Shown here piece after piece: positions 31,833 through 40,345 of a stretch of 64,000 nt of DNA. Numbering within the stretch: the first letter of the stretch is position 1; each line of letters starts with the position of its first letter. The translations under genes and the position numbers were made by a program. A model generated the notes under the pieces. It was given only the letters and a program-made list of their open reading frames with translations, did no database searches and was not told the origin of the DNA. The DNA is taken from the NCBI GenBank assembly GCA_036323355.1, contig AP028876.1, forward strand, positions 2,232,001 through 2,296,000, read 5' to 3'. This DNA comes from Gottschalkiaceae bacterium SANA (GTDB taxonomy: Bacteria > Bacillota > Clostridia > Tissierellales > GPF-1).

Positions 31833-32662
31833 TGTCTTTCCCCCACTTTCTTGGCGTAGTTACGATCAACCAAAAACAACAAGTACACAACCACCAACAC
31901 CCCGATCGTAAATACATAAGCCGCAGAAGTCAATTCTGCATACTGCAAGGACTGGAATTTATTTGTCATGAAATGTTGAAGCAAATAGACACGCGGGTTT
32001 GGATAAGGTCCCTGCAAAATGTATATGTCCTTAAACACCTTAAATGAATTAATAATTGACAAAACCGTAACAAAAACGGTTGTAGGTGTGCAGAGTGGCA
32101 TATAAATATGTTGCACTTTTTCCCAATAATTCACACCATCAATTTCAGAGCTTTCAATTATGCTTTTATCGATCCTAAGTAATCCTGCAAGATAAAGAAT
32201 TAAATTATAACCCGTATTCCTCCAAATAAAGAGAACAATCAAGACCCACATGGCCTTATCTGAATTCAATAAATTGTCTACACCATTGCCAAAGAGGTCA
32301 TTGAAGAATCCCGCTACCGTACCCGAAGGAATAAACATGGGTAAAATAATAAATAGTTTCACAAAACCTGGCGTCGGTATCTCATATAAAATCAATGCCA
32401 AAAGAAATGAAATCACCAAGATAAGAGGAATGGCGATCCCCATAAAGAATAGGGTATTCTTTACAGCCAATCGAAATGCCTCATTTTGAAAAAGAAGAAT
32501 ATAATTGCTAAATCCGACAAAAGTTGAATCAAGACTGCTGTTTTGAAAAGATAGCTTGATACCGATCAGATAGGGAATTAAAAATAAAACCAAAAAGCCC
32601 AAAAAACTAGGAAGAATAAACCAAATCCCAATCAATCCTACCTTTTCTTTTGTTTTTTTCAT
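31829..32662 (-). CDS. carbohydrate-type ABC transporter permease (MalF/UgpA family)
   Basis: The first gene of the operon, 277 aa, six helices, with EAA-type loop SSEIDGVNYWEKVQHIYMP near residue 180. The ATG at 32662 has GGAGG 7 nt upstream. It pairs with the MalG-type permease. A weak extended -10 (TGCTATGAT) lies about 50 nt upstream of the start; no clear -35 is seen. Confidence 0.87.
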   Translation of the reverse strand: MKKTKEKVGLIGIWFILPSFLGFLVLFLIPYLIGIKLSFQNSSLDSTFVGFSNYILLFQNEAFRLAVKNTLFFMGIAIPLILVISFLLALILYEIPTPGFVKLFIILPMFIPSGTVAGFFNDLFGNGVDNLLNSDKAMWVLIVLFIWRNTGYNLILYLAGLLRIDKSIIESSEIDGVNYWEKVQHIYMPLCTPTTVFVTVLSIINSFKVFKDIYILQGPYPNPRVYLLQHFMTNKFQSLQYAELTSAAYVFTIGVLVVVYLLFLVDRNYAKKVGERQ

Positions 32663-32762
32663 ATAGTTTCCTCCAATAAACAAAATAGTGATTTTATCTA
32701 TGTCATTCCCATCATAGCAAATAATTACAATTTCCGAAAGCCTATCCTTTTTTCCTACAAAA

Positions 32763-32818
32763 AAGCTCCCTTCGCAGAAGACAGTTCACTGTTTCACTGT
32801 CTTCTGCGAAGGGAGCTT
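32763..32818. terminator. very long bidirectional terminator hairpin
   Basis: Arms 32763-32785 and 32796-32818 are perfectly complementary over 23 bp with a 10-nt loop. It follows the alpha/beta hydrolase gene and lies upstream of the hybrid ABC locus. The perfect 23-bp stem is longer than usual for an intrinsic terminator. Confidence 0.8.
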
Positions 32819-32839
32819 ATCTTTTAATGGAAGTTCTCT

Positions 32840-33652
32840 CTACGCTTGGCGAATAAATTCCGCAACTACTTGATTGAATTTTTCTGCTTCTTCCCAGAAG
32901 AGCATATGACCCGAGTTTTCGAAGAACTCAACTCTTCCATTCTGAACATTTTCAGCGACATAGGCACTGCCTTCCCAATCGAAAATGTTGCTATTCTTGG
33001 CTACCAAGGCTAGCGTTGGAATTTCAATTTGAGGCAGGTAATCACGCCAATCCAGATTGGTATGATCTCTCATAATCTCAATTTTTACTTTTGCTGGACA
33101 CTTCATAATTTCATCTGCCAAGAATTTTACATCTGCATCAGACGGCGTATTGAAATGGCAGGCATGAATCGTTCCTTCTGCATTGGCTCGCTCAGCGTAG
33201 GTCAAGTCTGCACACAATCTCACAAAGGCTTCCACGTCATAACATCCATTTTGTCCCCATTGCCAGTCGGGGCCAATGTATTGTGCCGGAGATTGATCAA
33301 CAGAGATCAATTTTTTTACACGTTCCGTACCAAATAGTTCAAGATACGACCATAAAACCGATGCCCCCATAGACCAACCCAATGCCGTTACATTTTGCAA
33401 ATTTAAGTGCTCCAATAACTCATCAATGTCTTTAGCATATCTTGCAATGCGATATCCATGGCTGGGTTTTTCAGATTCCCCATGTCCCCGTAAATCCATC
33501 CGAATCACTTGAAACTCTTGAGCCAACACGTTTGCATTCTTATCAAAAAAACGTGTTGAACATGACCATCCCGGAATCATCAATAAAGGTTTCCCCTCAC
33601 CTTGTACATCATAGTAAATTGCCACCTTGTCCTTGGTTTGAAATGTACTCAT
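32840..33652 (-). CDS. alpha/beta hydrolase
   Basis: A 270-aa cytoplasmic protein of the alpha/beta hydrolase fold. It has the oxyanion block MIPGWSCSTRFF, the nucleophile elbow GWSMGAS (Ser), an acid Asp/Asn region and a His in SGHMLFWEE near the C-terminus. It is close to haloperoxidase/esterase-type hydrolases; the substrate is unknown. ATG 33652 has AGGAGG; a longer frame would read through that ribosome site. It is the last gene of the cdaR-glycerate kinase-permease unit, so it may hydrolyse an ester or lactone of the imported compound (inference). Confidence 0.8.
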   Translation of the reverse strand: MSTFQTKDKVAIYYDVQGEGKPLLMIPGWSCSTRFFDKNANVLAQEFQVIRMDLRGHGESEKPSHGYRIARYAKDIDELLEHLNLQNVTALGWSMGASVLWSYLELFGTERVKKLISVDQSPAQYIGPDWQWGQNGCYDVEAFVRLCADLTYAERANAEGTIHACHFNTPSDADVKFLADEIMKCPAKVKIEIMRDHTNLDWRDYLPQIEIPTLALVAKNSNIFDWEGSAYVAENVQNGRVEFFENSGHMLFWEEAEKFNQVVAEFIRQA

Positions 33653-33662
33653 TTTCTCCTCC

Positions 33663-34685
33663 TTAATCCACTTGACTAATTTTTCTGACACTTTTTTCAT
33701 GCGTTTCTTGTTTCAAAATAACAACTAAACACCCAACCAATACGACACCGATCACAGCGACTGAATTGGTTAAATTCATTGCTGGAAAAACAGTTAATAA
33801 CAACAGCGAGGTTACCGCGATCCCCATAGATGGTGGATCGACATGAACATCCGAGCCATATAGCAAAAATGCTTGTGCCAAAAAATCAGCAGCGAAAGCA
33901 GCAATAATCGCTCCGGTTATTCCCCAAACAATACTGCCACCACTTGCAACAACAGCATAGGATGCGCACAAAGTCATATGGTGTGTAACAGGAATTGCAA
34001 AGCCGTTGATCAACCACAACAAAGATGCCGCTGACATGAAGAAGCCTACAAATGCTGCAACACCAGCAGTCTCAGGATTTTGCAGCATGATATATGTAAT
34101 ATAGGCGGATGCCCCACCAAGGGAACATGCTACCAGTAATTTCTCCACACCCGTACTCAAGTAGGGAAGCCACTGAATGGGTGACCTTGAAGAAAATCGT
34201 CCACCAGCTTCTTTAATCTCTTTCGGTGTAGATCCATAGATGCCACTGAGACCTAATTCTCCAAACAAAATTTTCGCAACAATCGCAGTGATCACAATTG
34301 TAAATGCAAGCGAGTCAAACTTCCCTGGAAACAGGGTTGCAAGTAGGTCATTTAATAAATAACCCGCACTCCCAAATATGCCACCAACCAAAATAACCGA
34401 TGGTTTCTTGATACTTAGCAAAGGTGTTACAATATCTTTCCCTGACTCAAGACCACCAATTTTTTTTGCGTAGGCCGCTGCTGCTACTCCCCCTACAAAA
34501 GCAACATGTGGACCAAAGATGGGTCCGAGTGCTACAATGCCGATCCAATCAAATGTAGATCCACTAATCGTTGCAATCACCCCTGCCAATCCAACAAAAC
34601 CAACAACAATGAATGTTGTGATAGGCCCAAATATCGCCCCGATCATACCCCCAAAAACTGAAAATAATAAGTTCATACTATTCAT
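33663..34685 (-). CDS. uncharacterised multi-pass membrane protein, putative sugar-acid transporter (paralogue A)
   Basis: A 340-aa protein with about nine hydrophobic segments. It is a paralogue of the protein at 59679-60713: both share GPHVAF.G..AA..YA.K.G..ESG.DI, a central basic loop (GGRFSSRSP / GGRYSIFAK), PVTHH, YAV.ASGG...WG..GAIIAAFA and DPPS.G.AVTSLL. I cannot place it in a named transporter family. Both copies sit next to a sugar or sugar-acid kinase, which suggests uptake of the kinase substrate. ATG 34685 has GAGGAGGA upstream; the frame is open further up without a site. Confidence 0.7.
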   Translation of the reverse strand: MNSMNLLFSVFGGMIGAIFGPITTFIVVGFVGLAGVIATISGSTFDWIGIVALGPIFGPHVAFVGGVAAAAYAKKIGGLESGKDIVTPLLSIKKPSVILVGGIFGSAGYLLNDLLATLFPGKFDSLAFTIVITAIVAKILFGELGLSGIYGSTPKEIKEAGGRFSSRSPIQWLPYLSTGVEKLLVACSLGGASAYITYIMLQNPETAGVAAFVGFFMSAASLLWLINGFAIPVTHHMTLCASYAVVASGGSIVWGITGAIIAAFAADFLAQAFLLYGSDVHVDPPSMGIAVTSLLLLTVFPAMNLTNSVAVIGVVLVGCLVVILKQETHEKSVRKISQVD

Positions 34686-34793
34686 TACATCCTCCTCTTC
34701 TTCCCACAAGAATTGTTGTCGGCCAAACAGTCCAACCCTTGATTTTTCATAGAAGCCTATGTCGACATATGTTAACGTGATCACAATTCTAAC

Positions 34794-35933
34794 TTAATTC
34801 GAGAATGCTTGTAGCATTCGAATCACCCTTTCAACGGTATCTGCCAGCAATGCTTGAGAATTTTCCATCGCTTCCTCAAGATCCATGGGTCCATTCACGA
34901 TACTAAAGACACTGCTTAGTCCTTCCTCGTATAAATGCTCAATCCCTGTTCCAATCGCTCCAACAATCGCGATTACTGGTATTTCTTTTTCCTTGCAAAG
35001 TTTGGCAATCCCCATTGGTAATTTCCCACGCAAGGTTTGCGCATTCATCTGCCCCTCACCTGTAATGACCAAATCAAATCCTTGGTCAATTCGCTTGTCC
35101 AATTCGATGGTATCTCGAATAATTTCAAATCCCATTTTGAGTTCCGCTTGTAAGAACGCTGATAAACCTGCTCCCAAACCACCTGCTGCTCCCGCACCCT
35201 TCAAGTCAGACACTTCAAGTTTTAAATCTCTTTGGATGCATGCCGCGAAATTTTCAAGTGCTTGATCCATGAGTTTCACCATAGTTGGATCTGCCCCTTT
35301 TTGGGGACCATATACCGCTGCTGCGCCATTCAATCCAGTCAAAGGATTGTCCACATCACAAGCGACTTCAACAAGTAACTTTTCCAAACGTGGGTCTGCC
35401 TGATTCGTTTTGATCAAATGAAGAGACAACAGCCCCTTGGCACCCCAAGCAATTTGATTTCCATCCTGGTCTAACAACTCAAATCCCAAGGCTTGCATCA
35501 AGCCAGCACCGCCATCATTGGTGGCGCTACCGCCGATTCCCATAATCAAACGGCTACACCCTTCATCCAAGACCTTAAGAATCAGCTCTCCCGTTCCATA
35601 GGTCGTTGCTTTCATCGGATTGCGTTGATCGAGTGGTACTAGCGGCAGTCCTGATGCACTGGCCATTTCAATCACTGCCGTTACACCATCGCCCAACACG
35701 CCGTAAAACGCTTCAACTGGCTCTCCAAGGGGGCCAGTTACCCACATTTTTTTCATCGTCCCTCCGGTATTGAGAACCAGAGATTCCACAGTTCCTTCAC
35801 CACCGTCCGCCATGGGAAGCGCAACCACTTCTGCTTCTGGCTCCAATCCTCGAATCGCTAATTCTGCTATTCTGCAAAACTCAACTGCCGTAAGGCTCCC
35901 TTTAAAGGAGTCTGGCGCAAGTAAAATTTTCAT
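34794..35933 (-). CDS. glycerate 2-kinase (GarK/GlxK family)
   Basis: This 379-aa kinase phosphorylates D-glycerate to 2-phosphoglycerate, the end of glucarate/galactarate or glyoxylate routes. It shows the family start MKILLAPDSFKGSLTA, PMADGGEGTV, the GIGGSATNDGGAG loop (residues about 128-140) and the C-terminal DLVITGEGQMNAQTLRGK. ATG 35933 has GAGGTG upstream. The CdaR-type regulator gene lies directly upstream, as in E. coli, where CdaR controls sugar-diacid and glycerate use. Confidence 0.93.
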   Translation of the reverse strand: MKILLAPDSFKGSLTAVEFCRIAELAIRGLEPEAEVVALPMADGGEGTVESLVLNTGGTMKKMWVTGPLGEPVEAFYGVLGDGVTAVIEMASASGLPLVPLDQRNPMKATTYGTGELILKVLDEGCSRLIMGIGGSATNDGGAGLMQALGFELLDQDGNQIAWGAKGLLSLHLIKTNQADPRLEKLLVEVACDVDNPLTGLNGAAAVYGPQKGADPTMVKLMDQALENFAACIQRDLKLEVSDLKGAGAAGGLGAGLSAFLQAELKMGFEIIRDTIELDKRIDQGFDLVITGEGQMNAQTLRGKLPMGIAKLCKEKEIPVIAIVGAIGTGIEHLYEEGLSSVFSIVNGPMDLEEAMENSQALLADTVERVIRMLQAFSN

Positions 35934-35963
35934 AGTATTCACCTCATTTATAATTGTATAACA

Positions 35964-35993
35964 AAAATCAGCCCAATTCTTTAGGCTGATTTT
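35964..35993 (-). terminator. hairpin between cdaR and the glycerate kinase gene
   Basis: AAAATCAGCC and GGCTGATTTT form a 10-bp stem with a 10-nt loop, followed by TTGTTA on the minus strand. It probably ends most cdaR transcripts, so that the kinase unit depends on its own regulated start or on readthrough. Confidence 0.6.
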
Positions 35994-36010
35994 CAAAAAA
36001 ACGCTCTCTT

Positions 36011-36029
36011 ATTGTGCTAATAGCACAAT
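36011..36029. promoter_or_regulatory. perfect 19-bp palindrome, candidate operator of the glycerate kinase unit
   Basis: ATTGTGCTAATAGCACAAT is a perfect palindrome around a single central base. It lies at the end of cdaR, about 80 bp upstream of the kinase start. It is a natural candidate for the CdaR-type regulator; this is inferred from position only. Confidence 0.55.
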
Positions 36030-37201
36030 TATCGACTTGAGTACCAAACTATCAACTGCAACAACATCCGTCCTCTTTCATCATGCAAGGGATCCCATGG
36101 AAGAGCGTGTCGAATTTTATTGACACGAAACTGAATGGTGTTTCGATGAAGGTACATGGCCTTGGCCGTCTCCGTTAAATTCATATTATGTTGAATCAAT
36201 ACTCTGGCCGTTTCCATTAATTCTGGAGATTCTTGCAAGGTATCAACCTGTTCGCCTAAAAAATGAACAATCCTTTTTTCTGGAATCTCTTCAAATAATA
36301 GCTCCAGAAAAAAATCTTCTGCCAACCAGATCCCCTCAAGACTTTGCTTCTTCTGCCTAACCAGACGCATCATTTGCTTGGCCTCACGATAACTTTCCTT
36401 TAATTCCAGTGGCTGATTGTGATATGAGCCAACTCCGATAAAAAGTCGCAAACCAAATTTTTGATTTAATTTCCGGCAAAAATGTTGAGCATAGCTTTGA
36501 AACCATTCTAGGGTATCCTTGCGATCACCTGGAACAAAAGATTTTAAAACAATAAATTGATCCAGTTCCGCATGCCCGATGATGTCTTGAGAAGCGCTGT
36601 AATGAGAATTCATAATTTCTTCTAACATGGTGTCTTTAATACGATCCATGGTATATAGAGGATTGCGATTAAGAACTTCCCGCGAATTCAGTATACGAAA
36701 TAAGACGGCACGCCGCGGCATATTCAAATCAAAGCCCAATTGTTCGCCCCAGACTTCCACTTCCCGCCAACCCAATTCTCCTTCAAATTCCAATACCTGA
36801 TTAACAAACAAAGTATGTTGATGATGTTTTGCATAAAGTCGTTCTTTAAAAAATTCTTGCTCCAACATCAACTCCATAACCATTTTCACAATTCGCGCAG
36901 GCTTTTCAATTTCATCAGGTTTGCCAGTGATTCCAATTACACCGCCAACTTTCCCATCGTAATAAAAGGGCATATTAATCCCCGCCTTAACCCCTTCAAC
37001 CTGTCGAGCCTCCTCCTCTGTGATCACGATGCGGCTTTCCTTCCGAATCACATCGGCTGCAATCGAATGAAAGGTGCCCAATCGTTTCTTTGATCCGCTT
37101 GCAATAATCTCACCAGATTCATTCATCACATTAATATTATGTCCCAAGTTTTTCATGATTTGATCCGCTATTTTTTGAGCAAGTTCCTGACTTAGTAGCA
37201 T
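36029..37201 (-). CDS. cdaR: sugar diacid/glycerate regulator, CdaR family
   Basis: A 390-aa transcription factor. Residues 1-135 match the sugar-diacid recognition domain (LLSQELAQKIADQIM; INVMNESGEIIASG), a GGDEF-like middle follows, and the C-terminus is the PucR/CdaR-type helix-turn-helix (NLTETAKAMYLHRNTIQFRV). CdaR senses glycerate, glucarate or galactarate and activates their genes. ATG 37201 has AAGGAGGTG upstream; an ORF extending to 37336 includes a terminator and is not used. Confidence 0.9.
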   Translation of the reverse strand: MLLSQELAQKIADQIMKNLGHNINVMNESGEIIASGSKKRLGTFHSIAADVIRKESRIVITEEEARQVEGVKAGINMPFYYDGKVGGVIGITGKPDEIEKPARIVKMVMELMLEQEFFKERLYAKHHQHTLFVNQVLEFEGELGWREVEVWGEQLGFDLNMPRRAVLFRILNSREVLNRNPLYTMDRIKDTMLEEIMNSHYSASQDIIGHAELDQFIVLKSFVPGDRKDTLEWFQSYAQHFCRKLNQKFGLRLFIGVGSYHNQPLELKESYREAKQMMRLVRQKKQSLEGIWLAEDFFLELLFEEIPEKRIVHFLGEQVDTLQESPELMETARVLIQHNMNLTETAKAMYLHRNTIQFRVNKIRHALPWDPLHDERGRMLLQLIVWYSSR

Positions 37202-37242
37202 GCCGCACCTCCTTTCTTCCCATCCTACCATTCTTGACGGCG

Positions 37243-37270
37243 AAAAAAAAGAACTCATCATTTTGAGTCC
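37243..37270 (-). terminator. terminator overlapping the end of the epimerase gene
   Basis: GGACTC and GAGTTC pair (one G-U) and are followed by eight T on the minus strand. The stem overlaps the epimerase stop codon region. Confidence 0.6.
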
Positions 37271-38289
37271 TTTTTTGCCACCGATTTGAAAAATCGTTTT
37301 GCTACGGATGAAGCCATTTCTTTTCTTGCCTTCCATGGTGCTGAACGTTTCACTAGTTCTGATACGATAATTCGCTGAAATATACGGGAGAAAAAGCGTT
37401 GTGGAGGCGGCACTTTCTCCTCCATTCTTGCATATAAGTCACGAATACAGTCTCGTTGAAAGTGAAGTATTGATTCCAACTCGTTTGAATCCGCATAATA
37501 TCCACAATGAAAATTCCGCTCTGCAAAGGCTTTTTCTGGGACCAAAGAAAAATCGATCCCCATCCTTTCAAAATTTTCACGCAAAAACTCACGATAGGTC
37601 GCTCGACAGCATGGCCCTCCCCCAAGATTAAAGATGCCTTGTGCCAATTCCTCTTGGTGATCCAAGGCTTGTACCATGGCATAAGCCGTATCCCGAGTAG
37701 ATGTCACCTCAATTTCTGTATCCAATGGCATATGAAAAAACAAAGGATCCAATTTTCGATTTTCACTCATAATCGCTGATAGGCGGAATATTGTCCAATT
37801 TAGTCGGCTCTTCTGAATCAAATTTTCCGCATCAATTTTAGTTTGTGCGTAAATATCTAATTCGCTGGGAAGTAATGGATCGTTCACTCGAATCCAATGA
37901 TTATCCAAACGATCTCCATAAATTGCAACCGATGATGCAAACAAAAAGAATCCCTTATGATTTTCTTTCACGAGAACATCCACCAAATTCTTTGTCCCTT
38001 CAACATTTACCCGATGCGCCAGTTCTGGCTCCTCATCTGATAGTGGAGGAAGAATTGCCGCTAAATGAATCACCGCCTGACAATCCTTTACCGCTTTTTG
38101 AATTTGATCTTTTTTTGTGATATCCCCCCAAGCAAATTCAATTTGCTTGGAATATCGCTTTAGCCTGCGCTTTGAAAACCGATCGGGCAAACTAAAGACC
38201 CGAACCAGATAATTGGTTTTATTCAAGAGCATTTCGATTACTTTCAATCCAATTTCACCACTAGCCCCTGTCACCAATACACGTTTCAT
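37258..38289 (-). CDS. NAD-dependent epimerase/dehydratase family protein (extended SDR)
   Basis: A 343-aa extended short-chain dehydrogenase. The NAD loop GASGEIG is at residues 8-14, AAILPP and SSVAIYG follow, and YAQTK supplies the Tyr/Lys pair. The C-terminus is very basic (VKRSAPWKARKEM...KRFFKSVAKKDSK). The substrate cannot be told from the sequence. A 30-bp imperfect palindrome typical of TetR-type operators lies 22 bp upstream. Confidence 0.8.
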   Translation of the reverse strand: MKRVLVTGASGEIGLKVIEMLLNKTNYLVRVFSLPDRFSKRRLKRYSKQIEFAWGDITKKDQIQKAVKDCQAVIHLAAILPPLSDEEPELAHRVNVEGTKNLVDVLVKENHKGFFLFASSVAIYGDRLDNHWIRVNDPLLPSELDIYAQTKIDAENLIQKSRLNWTIFRLSAIMSENRKLDPLFFHMPLDTEIEVTSTRDTAYAMVQALDHQEELAQGIFNLGGGPCCRATYREFLRENFERMGIDFSLVPEKAFAERNFHCGYYADSNELESILHFQRDCIRDLYARMEEKVPPPQRFFSRIFQRIIVSELVKRSAPWKARKEMASSVAKRFFKSVAKKDSK

Positions 38290-38310
38290 TTTCTCACCTC
38301 CACTTTAGAA

Positions 38311-38340
38311 ATCAATAATAAACGAGTGTTCATTATTGAT
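38311..38340. promoter_or_regulatory. 30-bp imperfect palindrome, TetR-like operator
   Basis: The arms start ATCAATAAT and end ATTATTGAT and are complementary at 12 of 15 positions, with the core AAACGAGTGTTC. Size and AT-rich arms around AAC..GTT resemble TetR/AcrR operators. No TetR gene is in the window. Confidence 0.45.
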
Positions 38341-38371
38341 TTACCCTTATTCCTTCCGATTTAAACGAAAA

Positions 38372-38393
38372 CAGGCCCTCAAAGGAGAACCTG
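38372..38393 (-). terminator. terminator after the DHFR/RibD-like gene
   Basis: CAGGTTCTC and GAGGGCCTG form a 9-bp stem (two G-U) with a 4-nt loop, then TTTT on the minus strand. Confidence 0.65.
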
Positions 38394-38414
38394 CTAGACC
38401 TATTCAACCACCAC

Positions 38415-38945
38415 TTACCGATCAAAAATATATCTAAGTTGCACAATCCCATGGGGATAAACCACCGTTCCTTTCAATTTCCACAAGCTCTCGGAAATCC
38501 CAGGTATAAAGAGGGGAATGCCATTTCCAAGAACAATTGGCAGTATGGTAATCAGCAATTCATCTACAGCGTCTGCAACTAAAAAACCCGCAATAATCGT
38601 AGCGCCACCCATCAGCCATAGGTTCTCGTTTTCCCTTTGCCTCAACGATTCAACAAAGTCAGCAATGGAAACCTTCATATATTCCACATTGCCATGGGAT
38701 TCTTCATTTTCATGAGAGAAAACATAGCAAGGCCGATTCCCGAAAGGATAAGCTTGTCCTTTTAGAAATTGCTCATAAGTACTGTTGCCAACTACAATTC
38801 CGTCTATCGTTGATAAAAATTCATAGTATCCATAATCTTCTTGTTCGCCAATGGCTGGCAACCAATCCACATTTCCATCTTCTCGCGCAATGTATCCATC
38901 TAAACTCATAGCGATATAACAAGTGACTTTCCCTCGTTCTTTCAT
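38415..38945 (-). CDS. dihydrofolate reductase-like protein (RibD C-terminal family)
   Basis: A 176-aa protein of the RibD_C/DHFR-like family, with the start CYIAMSLDGYIAREDGNVDWL, GIVVGNSTYEQFL, and LWLMGGATIIAGFL for NADPH binding, then ELLITILPIVLGNGIPLF. Stand-alone members (YyaP/YwjB type) are common in Firmicutes; their reactions are mostly unknown. AAAGGAG precedes ATG 38945. Confidence 0.85.
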   Translation of the reverse strand: MKERGKVTCYIAMSLDGYIAREDGNVDWLPAIGEQEDYGYYEFLSTIDGIVVGNSTYEQFLKGQAYPFGNRPCYVFSHENEESHGNVEYMKVSIADFVESLRQRENENLWLMGGATIIAGFLVADAVDELLITILPIVLGNGIPLFIPGISESLWKLKGTVVYPHGIVQLRYIFDR

Positions 38946-38990
38946 ATGGAAGCTCCTTTCAATTCGGTTTACTTCCTATATACCCGAAAG

Positions 38991-39656
38991 CTAGCCTTTA
39001 TACGGCTGCACCCAGAGATCACGCACTCCGTTCTTTCTGGCAATCTGTTTCGAGCGATGGTTCAGATAGAAGGCAAGAGGACGATACAAGAGCCGAGGGA
39101 TCTGTACCCTCATTTCTGAATAAATTTCATCACGAAACTCCTCGTTATTGAGAAGATCTTCCATCATCATCGAAAAAGCGTGGGTAATCGCTACTCCTCT
39201 TTTCCCTAACTCTTCCATGGGAATTCCGTCAAGAATAGCACCCCCTCCGTAGCCAATTCCGCCAGCCCATTCCCGTTTCATTTTTTTTGCAAATATTTCG
39301 CATGCACCCAAAATCGGGTCTAATAATCGCTCATCAGGAAACCCACACTGGGCTACAGCAAAAAACTTGGCCCCAGCTTTCACATGGATATCCTGCTTGA
39401 TGCATTCCTCCATAAACCACAGGACTGGATAGGGCAAATAATCGACATACAAGGGGGTTACCAATCCCAAGTAATCTACGTCTTCCATCTTCTTCACCAC
39501 TTCCGCAAGTTTTTGCGGAGAATTGAAAAAATCAAATATATGGTTAATCTCAACCTCTATACCACGGTTTATGGCTTGTTTTTCGATGGCTTGGGCAAAC
39601 CGATACGATGTCTTCTCACGCCTTGGGCTTCCATTCAACAAAAGCATTTTTTTCAC
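38991..39656 (-). CDS. flavodoxin-fold NAD(P)H oxidoreductase
   Basis: A 221-aa protein with the FMN-binding start LLNGSPRREKTSYRFA and the flavodoxin pattern DVDYLGLVTPLYVDYLPYPV. It starts at GTG 39656, overlapping the stop of the preceding flavin reductase gene by 4 nt (GTGA), so the pair is translationally coupled. The C-terminal half (helical, ending LWVQPYKG) is less typical. The electron acceptor is unknown. Confidence 0.75.
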   Translation of the reverse strand: MKKMLLLNGSPRREKTSYRFAQAIEKQAINRGIEVEINHIFDFFNSPQKLAEVVKKMEDVDYLGLVTPLYVDYLPYPVLWFMEECIKQDIHVKAGAKFFAVAQCGFPDERLLDPILGACEIFAKKMKREWAGGIGYGGGAILDGIPMEELGKRGVAITHAFSMMMEDLLNNEEFRDEIYSEMRVQIPRLLYRPLAFYLNHRSKQIARKNGVRDLWVQPYKG

Positions 39657-40207
39657 GCCGTTACCTCCTCAATCATTTCCTGAATTAAGGTCTGAATGGT
39701 ATGTATCTCAAGCTTTGGACAAAACACATGATGTGAAAAAGCTGGACACATCATGTTTAATGCATTGCGTTCCACCAGCAACTCAAAATTGACGGCCTCT
39801 TCGCCATCACATTGCCTATAGGTTCCAAGTCCCATTAATCGCTTATTTCCATATCTGGTAGGATGCAAGAGATGGTCACCTCTCACTTGATAAAGGGGCA
39901 AGCACATGGTCATCAATCGATCTACCGCTTTTTTCAAGGCAGCACTATATCCGCCAAATTGAATGGGGGTAAAAAAGATCATCACATCACAATTGGCCAA
40001 GGAAGGTAAAATCTGCTCCATCTCATCCTTTAAAACACAAGTTCCCGGGGTTTTTGTTCCGCAGGATCCACAAGACCGACAGGGCATAATCTCCATGTCC
40101 GACAAGAAAAATGACTCAACCTCCCAGTTTTGCGCTTCCAACTCTTTTAGAAGAATTTCTCCCAGCTGAATTTTCACTGAATGTCCATCAAGAATCACTG
40201 CTCGCAC
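39653..40207 (-). CDS. NADPH-dependent FMN reductase-like protein with Cys-rich loop
   Basis: A 184-aa flavodoxin-fold reductase starting at GTG 40207 (AGGAGG 9 nt upstream). It has the iron-sulfur-flavoprotein-like cysteine pattern PCRSCGSCGTKTPGTC (residues 42-57) and CDVMIFFTPIQFGGYSAALK. The Cys spacing suggests a disulfide or a metal centre. It is first in a two-gene unit and divergent from the small gene at 40346, across a Fur-like box. Confidence 0.75.
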   Translation of the reverse strand: MRAVILDGHSVKIQLGEILLKELEAQNWEVESFFLSDMEIMPCRSCGSCGTKTPGTCVLKDEMEQILPSLANCDVMIFFTPIQFGGYSAALKKAVDRLMTMCLPLYQVRGDHLLHPTRYGNKRLMGLGTYRQCDGEEAVNFELLVERNALNMMCPAFSHHVFCPKLEIHTIQTLIQEMIEEVTA

Positions 40208-40305
40208 CTCTTCGCTCCTCCTTCTTTTTATTCCAATTTTGCCTCTACTTTTATTCTATCGGATTAAGAGGAAAATGGAAGTGTTTTTCTGTGTCTGGGT
40301 ATCTA

Positions 40306-40324
40306 TATATTGATAATCATTCTT
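40306..40324. promoter_or_regulatory. Fur-box-like sequence
   Basis: This 19-mer with the core TGATAATCATT matches 15 of 19 positions of the Fur box GATAATGATAATCATTATC. It lies between the flavin reductase pair and the small gene at 40346. Iron control is inferred. Confidence 0.45.
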
Positions 40325-40345
40325 TTGTTTAGAAAGGAGAGCGAC

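Noticed and set aside
37202-37336. Longer start for the CdaR-type regulator
   Set aside because: It would cross the ribosome site at 37205-37213 and the terminator of the epimerase gene.
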